Source of the DNA: Amblyornis subalaris
Lineage: Eukaryota > Chordata > Aves > Passeriformes > Ptilonorhynchidae
Assembly: GCA_018881555.1 (NCBI GenBank)
Contig: JACAXG010000236.1
Span: forward strand, 62,001 to 126,000
Direction: 5' to 3'
Length of the DNA: 64,000 bases
Position numbers and translations under genes: made by a program
Part shown: positions 10,601-23,449 of the stretch, piece after piece
Position numbering within the stretch: the stretch's first letter is position 1
Layout: every line of letters begins with the position of its first letter
Notes under the pieces: generated by a model
The model's input: the letters and a program-made list of their open reading frames with translations, nothing else
The model's database searches: none
What the model was told of the DNA's origin: nothing

Positions 10601-11488
10601 GACACAGCGCCGCTGGGCAAGGATGGGCACTTGGTCTTTCCCACTAACGAAAATTATGTCACTGCTCTGGGTGTTGGAGCAACCCAAGGTTTACATCAAG
10701 GATATGTCGAGGGCTCCTTTCCTGCCTGCCCTGCTGGTGGTTCAGGGACTAGTCAGAGCCTAGAGGTCACCACACAAGATGTGGTGTTGGCCAGCAGTGG
10801 CGATTTGCTGCAGGCTGCTTTGAAATGCTCAGGAATGAGAATCATCTCCTTCCCCAGATGCAGGTGGGAGGATGGGATGTGTGAGTGGGTCAGTATACCT
10901 CTTGCCCCTTGGGATGAGAATTTTTCCTGTGTGTCATCTCTCCTGGGGTACTCCACATTTTTAAATTAATATTTTTAGGAAGAAATTATAAACCTTCTGT
11001 ACATTAATGTCAGATAGTCCCACCTGAAACTGCTTTCAGCAGGCACAGCATCTTGGGAATGTGTAGTTTGGACCCTGAAAGAGTGCAGTCTTTCCTACTC
11101 ATTGTTGGTGATAAACCTTTTTGTTCTGTTTAGTTTATTTTGTCTGGAATAGTTCTCTGAGCTCCTTTCCAGTTCATTTTTCTGTCTCTAATATCCAAGG
11201 CTGGAGAAAAAAATCTTATTTTGTAGTAACTGTTGTATAATCACAAGGTCACAGCCATGCTTCTGTTTAACTGTAAATATTTTTGAAATTAGAATTGCCA
11301 CCGACAGAGAGCAGGATACTGGACACAATACAGGCTTAAATGTTGAGGTCAGGTTTTAGAGGACCTCTGAGTAAACTAAAGGGTGACTTACTCTAGGTGT
11401 AGTCACAGACTGCAGGTAGAAGTGACGCCCAGGGAGGTGCATTATTGGGCACAGTGNGCCACAACCTTTTCCTTTTCCTCTGCATTGT

Positions 11489-11760
11489 GAATAGTGACAG
11501 CAGAAGTATTTTTCATCATTTTAATGGAAAGATAAATTACTCCTTTAAAAACATAAATGAAATATCTTCAACTGTATCCAGTGTTTGCTTTCCTGGCAAA
11601 GCTTGAAATGATTTTTGAAGGGGAATAGTGACAGTAGAAGTATTTTTCATCATTTTAATGGAAAGATAAATTAATCCTTTAAAAACATAAATGAAATATC
11701 TTCAACTGTATCCAGTATTTGCTTTCCTAGCAAAGCTTGAAATGATTTTTGAAGGGGAAT
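11489..11760. repeat. 134-bp tandem duplication
   Basis: Two head-to-tail copies, 11489-11622 and 11623-11756, the second repeating the first with only about four substitutions (for example ttactcc/ttaatcc, cctggc/cctagc). The high identity suggests a recent event. The unit is AT-rich and not coding. Confidence 0.93.
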
Positions 11761-13659
11761 CTTGTACTTATGTACACTCTTATCAGCCTGTGTTTGAGGA
11801 CTCCCTTTGCTAGGGACTTTGGATATTTCTTTTCTTGTTGGTCTCGGCCTCGTTATTGCATGGTGCTCTTTTCCCTTGGCTCCTGACTTTAAGCAGTTGT
11901 TATTTAATTGCACATCCCTGTGTTCACAGCCCTCCTGTGATGCTGTGTGCTGTGATGAAACCCAGTTACTGCTCCCTGGCCCTTTGTCTGCACCAGGCTC
12001 ACTTGTGCTGGGCTCAACTCCCTCTCCTTTCCTCTGGACTCTCCCTTGTGCACAACACTCCTTGTGATGTCATCGCTCATCCCTAACCTTCCAACATTTA
12101 GGTTGCTTTTTGTACCCTTCCTGGCACAGGCTTCACCTTCTCCACCTACAGCTGTCCTTGGGCATCGCCAGCCATGTCTGTCTCCAGGATGAAGATTTAC
12201 AAATCTCTCTATTCTTGGTCTCACCCTGCAGCTGTGCTCCAAGTCCCTCTACTTCCAGCACTGCTGTGATGGGGACACAGAAAGGCAGATACTGAATTTT
12301 TTCTCTCCCGTGACACATTTCGTGCTGCCTGCCAGATCCACATTCTCCCTGGGTTGTGTCTTTCATGCAAAATTCAACATCTCTCCATCCACTGCTTTAC
12401 AACTCTCAATCCTCACACGTCTCACTTGCTATAGCCTGCTCCTCAAACACTCTCCATGTCTTCAGTGGACTTCTCGGGCTCATAAGAGAGAAAACAACCT
12501 AATCCTCACCACCAGGAACACCCCAGCCATCCACTTGGTTCCTTCCCAGTTCTGTTCTGCTTTTTTTTCCTCGTGTTTACCTTTGAAGGCTGCAGTGGCT
12601 GCTTGTCACCACCCCTGTCCTCTTCACCTGNTCCTTTCACAGCCGAACAGTTCTCCCCATCTGCCTGGTCTTCAAGCCTGGATACAGTTTCTTTTTCCTT
12701 TGTGCTGGTTGACACCTTCATTTCTTTCCTGCCCCTCTGGAAACTCGCGGATCACTTGCTGAGGAAACCTGTTCTGATTTCCCAGCGGCTCTGGGAGGGG
12801 TTACAGGACCAGCTGGCTCTGGGAGGCTCTGCGAGCTCCCTGGTTGCTCGGTGTCGGCTTTCAGGCTCCATCAGCTGGAGAACGAGCTGGGCAGTCACAG
12901 CCGCACTGCGAGCACCAGCCCCTGCCTTTGTCATGGTGATTGGAATTTCAGTCCCTTTTTGCTGTCTTGGCAACCCGAGGTCAAAGAACACAGATGCTTC
13001 ACTGTCTGGCAGCTTCTGCNTTGGGCTTGTGGTAAATGAGGTAGAAAAAGAAATATGTCGAAGTTTTAATTACCTAAAGGTATTACAGAATTGCCTTGAA
13101 ATACTTGAACTAACCCAAGCTTCCTTTTAACTCGTAAACTTAATCCTTTTAACTCTTAAACTGGTTTCATGTATTTTTTCTTAGGGGAAATTTTTTGAAC
13201 AGCAATAGCAGAAAACACTGGATTAAAGAAGCTTAAAATCAGCTGGAACCATTTCCATAGCCAAGGGCAGCTACCTCAGCCAAAGGCTTGGAGGAGGGAA
13301 TTGTTTTCACTCCTGTTTTTAAGCTCCGAGAGCTCACCTGAAGCCAATGTGCTGTTGGCCTTGTGCCTGTGCCTGTCCAAGAGCCATCCATGACCCGGGA
13401 TCATACAGACCTTGGAACTAAGAGAGAAAAATCATGCAGTGTCTATGGACATATCACATATATTTTTGTTTCACTGTTTCTAGTTTTTCCCTTTTTAGAG
13501 TCAAAATTACTGTAAAGAATGTTTTGAATGGTTTAATTTCTGATTGATAAATTAATACGGACATTGTTTTGTAGTCTATATACACTTTTTATTCTACTAA
13601 GATTTTGTTCATTAAAATAAGAAACAGTTTTCCAACCTGGCAGGCTGAAAGGGGTCCCT

Positions 13660-13746
13660 GAAGTTGGTGGTTAGTGGTGAGTTGGCAGTGCTGCGTTAAT
13701 GGTCTTAGAGGTCTTTTCCAGCCTAAATGATTCTGTGATTCTATAA
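13660..13746 (+). mobile_element. CR1 LINE 3'-end scrap
   Basis: Short remnant ending in GATTCTGTGATTCTATAAAG preceded by GAGGTCTTTTCCAGCCTAAATG, the diagnostic CR1 3' terminus. Confidence 0.75.
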
Positions 13747-15666
13747 AGTTTATCTTCTTTATTTGAAAATAATTCTATGATTTACCTAGTGGGGTCTGTC
13801 CTAAAAGTGTGCAAACCATTTTACAGGTGCATGTCTAATAAATCAAGCCTGTGCCTTGGTCTCAGGACTGTCTGTCCACACCATTGGAAGGGGTCTCTTG
13901 CATTTTATAAGGTCTGTAAATCTGGGCTGCCTCTAGAAACATCAGAACCATCCTGACACCCTCTCAACCTCCAGATGAAAACTTCATATATTGAACACAG
14001 AAGCTTTATAGGGCTTGATTTAAATCAGTGTAAGTACTTATATTTCAAAATATTTGCTCACCATTTATTGTTTCTGTTATGTTCTTTATCCCTAGCCCTT
14101 CCTATGCTCTCCAGTGAAGGGATGCAAATTAAAATCCTATGAAAAAATACACCAATACACCCCAGGTCTGTCCTTACTCTCCAGCTGGAGAAGATCCACT
14201 TGGTCCTGTCTTGACACACATGGATTTGTTTGTCACTGGAGTCAGAGCTGGGTGGTTTTGGGCTCAATAAACCTNTCAACAAACCATTTGGGAACCTAAA
14301 CACACCAGGTGAGCCAGCGGTGTTATCCAGGGCAATGTCACTGGGATATGGACCTTGAGCATCCAGTTGTCCTGGGGGTTTGATGAGGTGGCTGAGGGAG
14401 AGGGAACACATTCCTGCTCTGTGCCCAGGGGGGGATCTGCCTTCCCAGAGGGCTGCTGGGAGTAGTCGGAGCAGGTAGCCAGAGCTGGTCTGGAGGTTTT
14501 GTGTGGGGAGCTGGAGGGATTTGCTGTGCTTTGGCAGCTGCTGCAAAAGATTGTGAGGAATTAACACATAGGGTGTTAGATTGAGAACTGTTGTTCTGCT
14601 GTACTGAAATACCACTTATTCCCAATTTACCTGGTGATCTTCCCAGCTGGAATCACTGCTCTTCTTTCCTCAAACTCAGTTATGTTCTCTCTCTGTTGGG
14701 AACTAGTCTTGGAATAACTCACCAGAAAATTTGTTGAGTCGCTGTTCACCAGGGACTCCATGGTTCCACCACTGAGCCTTTTTTTTGGTCTGAGTGTTAA
14801 TTCCATATTGTTCCTTCTTGTTTTCTTTGCAAAAGTGCCAGGTAGCAGTTGGAAAACCTTACGAAGCTGTCGTAGTACACCAACACTGCTGCCTCTTTCC
14901 AGCTCCTGTCCCAGTCAGAGCACAGAGGTTACACAAATCTACATTGATTACCACTAATAGTGTTTTTTCCAGAATTCTTGAGTAGCTCTGACTTTGCTCA
15001 GTGGCCTTTTGAGGCCTTGACTGTCCTCGGCCCCCATCACCTTTACAAAGGATCTGCCAGCTTGTTTTGCTGCAGCGCTCTGGGACTGCTCCAGCTGCCT
15101 GATTGTTTCTGGAAAATGAGCATCACTACTCCAGAGAAGCTCACTGCCTGATTCCATGTGAGACTCCTCTGGTGTAAGTTGCACAGGTGATCCCAAAGTT
15201 CTGCCTGTAGCAGCTACTAACAAGCATGGTTTGGAGGCAGGGCTGGGCTATGGAGCCTGCAGGATGGCTCCAGCTGCTCCCCCCAAGCAGAAAAGGGGTT
15301 TTTGTGTTTTCAAAGTGTTTTTCTTGATCATTTTCATCTCCTTTAGGATATCAAGTGTGCTGCCATGCCCAGAGGGGCATTGACTCTTGTCCCATTGAGG
15401 ATTGGAGCATACAGTGCTGCCTTAGAATGCTTCCAGCGTAGCAAGAGAATCATGGGATCNTGAGAAACCAGGGATCCTGGCTCCAGAGGAGCTGTTCACT
15501 GCGCCTCCTTCCTGCCAGCGTCTGACAACGTTTCACAACCTCAGGCCAAGCTGTCATTGCCTCAAGAAGTGTTTCTGGTCTCCTGCCTGAATCTCCCGCA
15601 TGGCAGTTTCAGTCTNTTGCTTCATGCCGTGTCTCCTGTGCATGTGGGGAAGATTTATTCTCCTTT

Positions 15667-15712
15667 TATAGAATCAAAAGGTTGGAAAAAACCTCTAAGA
15701 TCATCGAGGCTG
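15667..15712 (-). mobile_element. CR1 LINE 3'-end scrap (reverse)
   Basis: ATAGAATCAAAAGGTTGGAAAAAACCTCTAAGATCATCGAG matches the reversed CR1 3' end. Very short. Confidence 0.6.
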
Positions 15713-16477
15713 GTGGCTGCAGCTTTGTGTCTGCGTGGTGTGTTACATTGTGGGCATTTCCTCCTTTGCCCCCAAAGCAGGTGCAGCAGATGCATCTGGA
15801 ACAGAGTCTCTGCCACTGGGACGGGGCTGCAGCGTTTGCACCCGTGCTTACACAGCTCCTGGGAAAGTGTGCTGAGACAGGGGAGAGCCGTGGCTGCAGG
15901 GACTGCCAAGACACAGCACAAGCACTCCTGGGATGTTCTGGGGACCTGAGTGCCTGACACCAGTGCACTGTGGAGGGACAAGGGGACAACAAGACCCCCT
16001 CGCTCTGTNCCATCTTTTAATGCCCTGCCATTCCCCAGCCGGCGGTAGAAGCAGATACATTGCTGCTGGCATCCTGGAATGCTGCGTGATGCTTACCTCA
16101 TCCTCAGGCTGTGTCTGCAGGAGGAGGAGGGGAGCATGGCAGGGTAATGAGAGGATTACTTACAGCCAGCCTCCCTGAGCCCTGCAGCTCATCTGTGCTG
16201 CTTTCAGAGCCGGGGGGGAGCAGGGAGGGATAATTTAGGAACATGAGGCTGGGAAGTGATTTAATTAGGACACAGAGCCACTCTCTCCTGGGTGCCGGCC
16301 CACCATCCCCTTCCAGTGCTCAGGGCTCCCCTTTTCCTCCCTGTAGCATGAACAGGGCTCAGCTATACAAGTGGGTCAGTGACAGCTTATTCCAGTTATT
16401 AAACTGTGCACCTGCGACTCCTGCTCCCCTGTGCTTCCTCAAGCAAGAGTCCAGCAATCCCTATGGGTTCCATAGCC

Positions 16478-16562
16478 CAGTGAATCCTGTAAGAGCTCCC
16501 ACAGCTCAGTGATCTCTGTAAGAGTTCCCACAGCGCAGTGAATCCTCTAAGAGCTCACACAA
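16478..16562. repeat. 29-bp tandem repeat, three copies
   Basis: CAGTGAATCCTGTAAGAGCT-type unit starting at 16478, 16507 and 16536, with a few substitutions per copy. Confidence 0.85.
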
Positions 16563-18600
16563 GTCCTCTCCCCGGGGCTGCGTGGGCAGCAGCAATGATC
16601 CTGTGTCCAGAAGCCTCAGAATTCATCACTGGCTCAGTCCTTGTGTCCATCCGTTGGAGCATCCCTGAGCTGCACCTGGGGCCAAGGGCTGCACGCTCAC
16701 TCACTCACTGCCATTTAAAGGGGGTGGGTGGCAGCCCCAGCATCGATTTTCTCTCTTGTACTAATCCCATGTTATTCCCCCCTGGATTTGCATTTTTCCT
16801 TGTCCCCTTGCACCTGCCTTATGGGAACTGTCCTTCCAGGGCACAACAAACTAGCACTGCCCTGCTAGCTACTCTCCCAGTCCTCCCAGTCCAGCAGCGT
16901 CACTGGTGAGGCTCAGCCAGCCCTGGCTGCTGCCTGCCCACTCCCACGCTGCCTGTGGGGATTATCATCCAGGGCTGACATGAACCCTCCTAGCCCAGCC
17001 CAGACCACGTGTGCCAGAGCTGCTCCTGCCCCATGGCCAATAAAGCCCTTCCCCGTTCCCAGAGCCCCAGCACTGGCCACTCCAGCACTGACCCACATAC
17101 CTCCCTGCAGCTCTGGAATTGATTTCCTGCAGCCTGATTACCNCACTGCCACGGCTCTCAGAAAATACAACTTTATTTATATTTTTAAGCTAATTTGGAG
17201 AAAGATACTGCTCTGGAAAATGGGTGTATCATCAGCCACAGGCAAGCAGCAAGCGGCTGCTCCTGGAGCTCCATGAAACAGGGTTCTGGGAGCTGCATAT
17301 GGGAATGGTTTGGTTTTAAATCTGTTTGGAATTGGGGGTATGGATGGGAGAGCTGACGTTTTCTCTCATAATTACAGGCTGCCATCTTAAAGCCCTACTG
17401 ACACTGTTTAGTTCGGATTTTTTTTTTCCCCTGCTGATACAATTTTCAGGAACAAATTCCTGTAGAAGGGCTGCCTGGGTGCCAGTGGCTGCTGCTATCC
17501 CCCTTTTTTTCTGTGTGCATTAATGAGTAGGCAATTAAAACTCAATTAATATACATCCTGTGCAGGGCATGTTACTGCAGTAGGATGGTGTATGACACAT
17601 GAACAGACCAATTTTGTAATCCTATTTAAAAAAACCCCACAAGTGTGCTCAAGAGGCCCCACTGGCCTCCCAGGCACCCGGGAATCATACTTCAATCCTT
17701 TAATACCCTGCCGGCTGCTTCCCTGGCACCCCCTGCCCTGCTGGGCAGGACCCTATGCTCGGTGCGCTGTGGCCTAACGGGGATTTCTGTCCATTTTTAC
17801 AAATGAATGTTTTTAAACAGATTAAATATCAATGGTTATGATGCTCACTCAACAACTCTTTGGTCTTTGCCAGCTTAAAAGACTGACTGAGACTCCCACT
17901 AGGAGAGCTGAGAGATGTGACTGCCATCGACGTTCCTCCCCAGGGNAACATGAAAGTCACCCTCAGCCCGTCCCTCTCTGTGAGGACTTTTCTGCCCTTC
18001 CCCAGGCCCATGCCAGTCTCCTGCTCTATCCCTGTGGTTCTTTCTACTTGCCTTTATCCTGCCGACAATGGATTTACCACCAAGATTAAAGGCAAGTTAG
18101 GAGGATTCAGTCTCTGCCTCCCCAGGTGCCTGTTCAACATTTGCTTTTTAATGAAGAAGGACTCTTATCTCAGGAAGGACACTTCCCTAGAGAACAGCAG
18201 TGTGGGGATGGGGGTATCTGTGGGTTATCCTTTAATTCCCATTAATTGCACAAGTTTCCCATCCCTTTGGCTTGTAACCTTTAGTGACCCTGCCCCGGTG
18301 CTGCTCAGCACCATCCTCACTGCTCACAGTGTGGTTCAGGCCCATCTGGGTGAATATCGGGGTATTTGTGTACTGTAACACTCAAGTTCCAGCCGACCCC
18401 AGCCCTGTGGGGCCCTGGTTTCTGTGAGTCTGGCTGGAATTTGCCCTCGTGACTGGAACCTGGTGGCAGCAGGGTGGCAGCGGGCAGCACGACCCTCCTT
18501 TTCCCCATGCTTTTGGGGGGCTTTCCTGAGCATCAGCTGGGCAGCAGCTTCCCACCTTGAGTCTTGTGGACACAGAGAGCACAATCAGCCAGAGCCATCG

Positions 18601-20014
18601 CAGAAACAGCNTTTATGAGGGTGAGCAAGTCAGCCCGTTGCTCACAAGCCACGACACAGAGGTGCCAAGCNGGGCCACAGCTCTGGTGGCGGCAGCGCAG
18701 GGACGAGGCGGGACACGGAGCAGTGCCGGCAGACAGAGGGGTTCACCAGGAGCCAGCGTATCCTACTGAGGGTCCCCACGGCCTCTCTAGGCCCCCCCAG
18801 GGACTGGCCAGCNAGAAGTAATGGACCAGCTTGCCCACAGTCCCCAGCTCCTTGCAGGATGCAGAGGATGAGGATGGAGCAGGGTGTCCATGCTGCAAAG
18901 CCTGGCAGGTCGGCAACCTCACGCTCGACTGACTTCCAAAACATGCTGAAACCCTTCTCCCTTCCACTTTAGGCTGCCCCAGGCAAACCANCCAGGGGTG
19001 GCTGCAGCAGTGCTGCTGGGGACCCCCCATGACACCCTCGCAGCTGGGGTGACTCCAGACCACAGGGATCATCACTAGGGAGGGGCAATACTGAAAGTAC
19101 ATGCTGACCCTGTCCCAAGTCCCAGAGAGCCTGGGAAGGGCATCACGGGGGGCTGACCCCCACAGTGGGGCAGGCAGTGCTGCTGGGATGCAGCAGAAGC
19201 AGGAACCTGGCTCCAGGCAGACCAGCCCAGGTGTGCTGCTGGGGACCTCCAGGGACAAGGCAACATATCTGGGTCCTGAGCACCTATACCCTGCTCAGGG
19301 CTGGGGNGGGAGCCTGGCTGTGGTATTAGCTTCCAGCAGGCATGGCCTCCAGCCCACCCTCACACAGCCACTTCCAGCAGCTGGGAAGATGCAGTTGGGC
19401 TGCTNCTGTGCCAGCCTCCATGGCTTTCCCGGGGTTCCTGGCCAGCCCGGCTATGTCCCTTCTCCATGTATGTTTCAGCTGCCCCTCAGCCCCCTCAGGC
19501 CCAGCCTTTGAGGAGAGCAGCCCTGGGGACAGGGGTGGCAGGGATGCCGGTGGCGATGCACGACTGACCCGTCTCCTTCTGAAGGGGACTCGACAGGAGG
19601 CAGGGGGCTGCAGTCAGGATGGGCAGTGCTTGGCTGCCTGTTCNGGTCTCTGGTGAACCTCTGCATCCCCAGCTGCACAGATGTGCTGGCAGACAGGAGA
19701 TGTGCTGCACACTGCCAGGGTGCACTCGGGGAGANGTGACAAGGACGCAGCTCCTCATGAGCAGGGCAGGCACTGGGCTGAGACCCAGTACCCGAGCACA
19801 GGGGATGGGGAGGGAGGGAGCCGGCCCCTGCATGCTCTGCCGGGAGCGCGTGGGGAAGAGTGAGCATCCTCGTCCTCTCCGGATGGAGCGCCACGCCCAG
19901 GGCAGCCCCGGTGGCTCCGCTGTCAGAGGGACCAGGAGGGGGGTGGGTCTCTGGCCTCACGGCAGGAGGGGGTTCCGACGCTCCCATCGCCAGGCGCCCC
20001 CGTTCCCGGGGGTG
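18601..20014 (-). other. Region 3' of the SLC7A4 stop, possible 3' UTR
   Basis: No second gene recognised. On the SLC7A4 strand there is no AATAAA in this stretch; the nearest candidate is the variant CATAAA at 18612-18617, which would give a 1.4-kb 3' UTR. This end is uncertain. The sequence is GC-rich with no repeats that I recognise. Confidence 0.35.
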
Positions 20015-20208
20015 TCATCTCTTGCAGTCGTCGGTGTCAGTGTCCGGCAGCCCTGCGGCCGGCTGGGGGCTGGGCTGGACTGCCTGCACCCTCTCCTCCA
20101 GGCTGCCGCCCGGGAACACCACGTAGCGGGCGCTGACGCGCTGGGGCCGTGGCTCCCGCAGGTTCTCCTTGCTGTGCCAGATGCCGTAGCCGAAGTAGAC
20201 GAGCAGGC
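20015..20208 (-). CDS. SLC7A4: SLC7A4 coding exon 4 with stop
   Basis: 194 bp. Completes the last TM segment (LLVYFGYGIWHSKEN) and the cytosolic tail with YVVFPGGSLEERVQAVQPSP; ends DDCKR then TGA at 20015-20017. Confidence 0.95.
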
Positions 20209-23200
20209 CTGCAGGGGGGACAGGGACAGGTGCAGCTCCAGCACAGCCTGGTGCTGGCACGGCCATGGCTGGCATCACAGCGGCTGGCACGGATGTGGCT
20301 AGCAAGCCGGTGGAACAACAAGCCAAAGCACCGCAGGGGCTTAACCGAGCTGCTTGCAGGAGGAGAAGGGTCCTGCAGCGTGTTAAGAGCAAGGGGAGCA
20401 CCCTCAGTCCCTGGGAAAGGGAAGGACTTCCTGAGCCCCAGGGAGCTGCCTCAGGAGCAGAGGGTGGTTCTGGCCCAGGGCTTGAAGGAGGATCCGAACT
20501 TTACCAGGAACAAGCTGTAACACTCCGGGAAGCAAAGAGGCTCAGGGAGATGCTGGGAGACCTCGGCTTGCACTTCCAAAGGGGAACCAGAGGCAGAAAG
20601 GGGCAGGATACACTTCATAGAGCCATAAGTGGGGTAGAGCAGCTGTCAAAGCAGCTGGCGAGTGCCAGGACAAGCCCAGATTCCCCTCCCCGGAGCAGCC
20701 NTGGGAGCACTCACCTAAGAGGAGCCAGACAGCGAAGCGGAGCCATGTCATGTAGCTGAGCTTCAGCATCAGGTAGATGTTGAGGATGATGCTCAGCGCT
20801 GGGGACAGGGGTACCAGGGGGATCTGTGGGAGAAAAGCAGGTGGTGGGGGTGAGATCTGCAGGACCACATTCCCCATCCTTAAAATCATAGGGACAAAAG
20901 ACAGCACTGGTAAACGTGGGGGACAAAGAGACTGTCACCCTGGGATTTCTAGAANTGGTGCCTTTTTTTAAGGAAAAAGGCAGGCAAAAGGATCAAGGGA
21001 GCCAGGAGCTGGGAGTCAGGCTGGCNGGGTGGGCACAGGCATCATCATGAGCACCCAACAAGCTCCTGGCATGATCCAGAGCCAACGTGGTCCTTGCTGG
21101 AGTAGCCAGGGCAGGGGCATGGCAGGGAGGTGGTGACACCACTGGTGTTANGCAGCTGCACTGACTCAAGGCTCAGGTGGACCGAAAATGGGAAAGGGGG
21201 AGCATGAGAGGAAAAGAAGTGGTTTGGAGGCTGAAACTGAACTCCATCATGTAGTTGAAGGGCAGCCAAAGTAAGCAGCTGGGGCAGGAGGGGAGTGGAG
21301 GGGTTGTGGGGATGCAGAAGAGGGAGCCCAGGGTGGGTAGTAGCGAGCCCATGGGATGGATATAGAACTGCTGTGGATGTCCCCTCCTGGGGACCAGTGG
21401 CCACACAGAGTAACAGCACTGGCACCAACAGTTCCCACACCCAGTGTCCACAGACACCCTCCTCCTNCTCCTCCTCCCTTTCCTCCTCCTCCTTCAGCAG
21501 TTGTGGTACTTTCAACAAAGTGCTGTGCCTGGGCCCCCTGTGGGTCCACCAGAGCCATCAGACCACCCCTGCAGAGGGACTGTCCCTGCCTGGGCCCCGG
21601 GCATACCTGGAAGGTCTGAGTGCTGTGCTGCTGCTCGTGNACCCAGATGAGGAGAAGGCTGAGCAGGAAGCCGAGACTGAAAAGGACCAGCAGCAGGGAG
21701 TAGCTCCAGGTGGGCAGGTGGAGGTGGGTGTTGCCAAACACCAAGATGGAGCAGAGGCAGATGGCAGACACCATCAGGGTNACCACAGCTACCGTGACCA
21801 CCTCGCCCGGGTAGAAGTCGCTGAGGAACTCCAGGTAGGGCTCAAACACTGCCTTCAGCTGCCCCGGCTCCCGCTGCTTTTTGCTCTTGTCCCTGTCCAC
21901 CAGCTGCAGCTTGTCAGAGAAAGACTCGTACTCCTTCAGCTCGCCGCCAGATGGGCCCTCGTGGGGCTCGGGGTTGGGCCGGCCACCAGCCGCCGGCGCG
22001 GGGACATCCCCCTTGTGCTGCTGGAAGCGCAGGACGATGATGCTGGCGGCCACGAAGGTGTAGGCCAGCAGTGTGCCGATGGACAGGAACTGCACCAGGG
22101 CCTCCAGGTCGAAGACGAGGGCCAGCAGGGCCATGAGCAGTCCAAAGACCACGATGCCGACAACGGGCACCTGCGTGCGGGGGTGCACTCGGGAGAAGAC
22201 CTGAAAGAAGAGCCCATCCTCGGCCATGGCGTAGACGATGCGTGGCAGGGAGAAGAGGTTGCTCAACAGAACCGTGTTCATTGCTGAGGGATGGGCAGAA
22301 GAAGGGAGACCCCATCAGACCCAAACCCAAACTGGGGAGTGTTCCCAGCTCCCAAGGCGAGGGGGGAGGGCAGCTCCCCCCACTGCTGCCTGTACTCACC
22401 ACAGATGGAGCCAGCAGCCACCAGAAACCCTGCCCAGGCGTAGCCCCTCCTGTAGAACGCATCAGCCAGAGCAGAGTCAGGGTCCAGCGTGTGCCAGGGC
22501 ACCATCAGCGTCAGCACAACTGACACCAGGATGTAGGCGCCGGTGGCCAGCCCCAAGGAGAAAGCAATGGCCCTGGGGACAGCCCTCTGCGGGTTCCTGG
22601 CCTCTTCGCTGGAGGCTGCAATGACATCGAAGCCCACAAAGGCGTAGAAGCAGGTGGCTGTGCCAGCCATGATGCCTGACAGCCCATATGGGGCAAAGCC
22701 GCCCTCCTGGGCGCTCCAGTTCTTGGGCTGTGCAAGAACAAAGCCCATAATGAGGATGAAGAGGATGACGCCCATGCTGATGGCTGAGAAGACGTGGTTG
22801 AGCCAGGAGGACACTTTGGCCCCAAAGGAGATGAAGGCAGTGGCTACCAGCAGGATGGCGGCCGCCAGGAAGTCTGGGTAGTGGGCCAGGAATGGCACCT
22901 GCCAGGTACCCACGTGGGTCTCGGTGAAGTTCTTGATCTTGTGGTTAAAGATGGAGTCCAGGTAGCCACTCCAGGCCCTGGCCACCGCGGCCCCCCCAAT
23001 CATGTACTCCAGCAGCACGTTCCAGCCGATGAGGAAGGCCCAGATCTCACCCACAGACACGTAGGTGAACATGTAGGCAGAGCCTGTCTTCGGCACGCGG
23101 GCGCCAAACTCGGCGTAGCAGAGAGCAGCCAGGAGCGAGGCAAAGCCGGCGATGATGAACGAGACGATGACAGCAGGGCCAGCGATCTCCTTGGCCACGG

Positions 23201-23381
23201 TGCCCGTGAGGACATACAGCCCAGAGCCCACCATGCCCCCGATGCCCAGCAGTGTCAAGTCGACGGTGGAAAGGCATCTGTTGAAGGACGTCTCCATCAT
23301 GTCGTCCTCCAAGGTCTTCACCCGGTTGAGTTTCTGACAGAAGCGGGTCAGGTCGGTGGAGCGGGGCAGCCACCTCGCCAT
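20015..23381 (-). CDS. SLC7A4: Cationic amino acid transporter 4 (SLC7 family), complete coding region
   Basis: Polytopic plasma-membrane protein of the CAT subfamily of amino acid transporters; transport by CAT4 itself has not been firmly shown. Coding exons, 5' to 3': 22400-23381, 21607-22283, 20715-20823, 20015-20208. They join in frame to 653 aa plus TGA, close to the mammalian length (about 635). Visible features: LGIGGMVGSGLYVLTG at 45-60 (the unwound TM1 substrate loop of the APC fold), CYAEFGARVPKTGSAY, NVLLEYMIGGAAVARAWSG, VGFDVIAASSEEA, SICAMNTVLLSNLFSLPR and a hydrophilic loop between the later TM segments, then NIYLMLKLSYMTW and FGYGIWHSKENLREP near the C-terminus. About 14 hydrophobic segments are expected. 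Two ambiguous bases in exon 2 fall at third positions of Val codons. The start is chosen because MARWLPRSTDLTRFCQKL aligns with the family N-terminus. Confidence 0.96.
20715..20823 (-). CDS. SLC7A4: SLC7A4 coding exon 3
   Basis: 109 bp. Encodes IPLVPLSPALSIILNIY and MLKLSYMTWLRF, the paired C-terminal TM segments. Confidence 0.95.
21607..22283 (-). CDS. SLC7A4: SLC7A4 coding exon 2
   Basis: 677 bp. Starts CA|ATGAAC (AMNTVLLSNLF) and ends TFQ before GTATGC. Contains TM segments and the hydrophilic loop (KGDVPAPAAGGRPNPEPHEG) that varies most in this family. Confidence 0.96.
22400..23381 (-). CDS. SLC7A4: SLC7A4 coding exon 1
   Basis: 982 bp, residues 1-327 plus one base. Holds most of the transmembrane core. 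A good acceptor, cctctccgccag|GTCTCC, places the exon's 5' boundary at 23449, so about 68 bp of 5' UTR precede the ATG. Donor is TGTG|GTGAGT. Confidence 0.96.
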
Positions 23382-23449
23382 CCTGGAGGTGGCAGGCCCT
23401 GCCCTCGGCAGAGTGAGGGGTCCTCGGCGGCGAGACCCTGCCTGGAGAC

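Larger units (their letters stand above)
10606..18600. other. Intergenic region without a recognised gene
   Basis: Eight kb between the P2RX6 5' end and the SLC7A4 3' side. Open frames are short, lack recognisable motifs and show no chain of compatible splice sites that I could find. GC content falls to AT-rich levels at 10.95-11.8 kb and 13.0-14.1 kb. It contains the tandem duplication at 11489, CR1 scraps near 13660 and 15667, a 29-bp repeat at 16478, and homeodomain-type TAATTA/ATTAAT clusters at 16.2 and 17.5-18.2 kb. Confidence 0.5.

Noticed and set aside
14058..14615. 185-codon minus-strand frame in the intergenic region
   Set aside because: No recognisable domain, no neighbouring exons; composition is consistent with chance. 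Kept only as a possible lncRNA region.
21295..22287. Plus-strand open frame of 330 codons opposite SLC7A4
   Set aside because: Shadow of SLC7A4 exon 2; the minus strand encodes clear transmembrane segments with correct splice sites.
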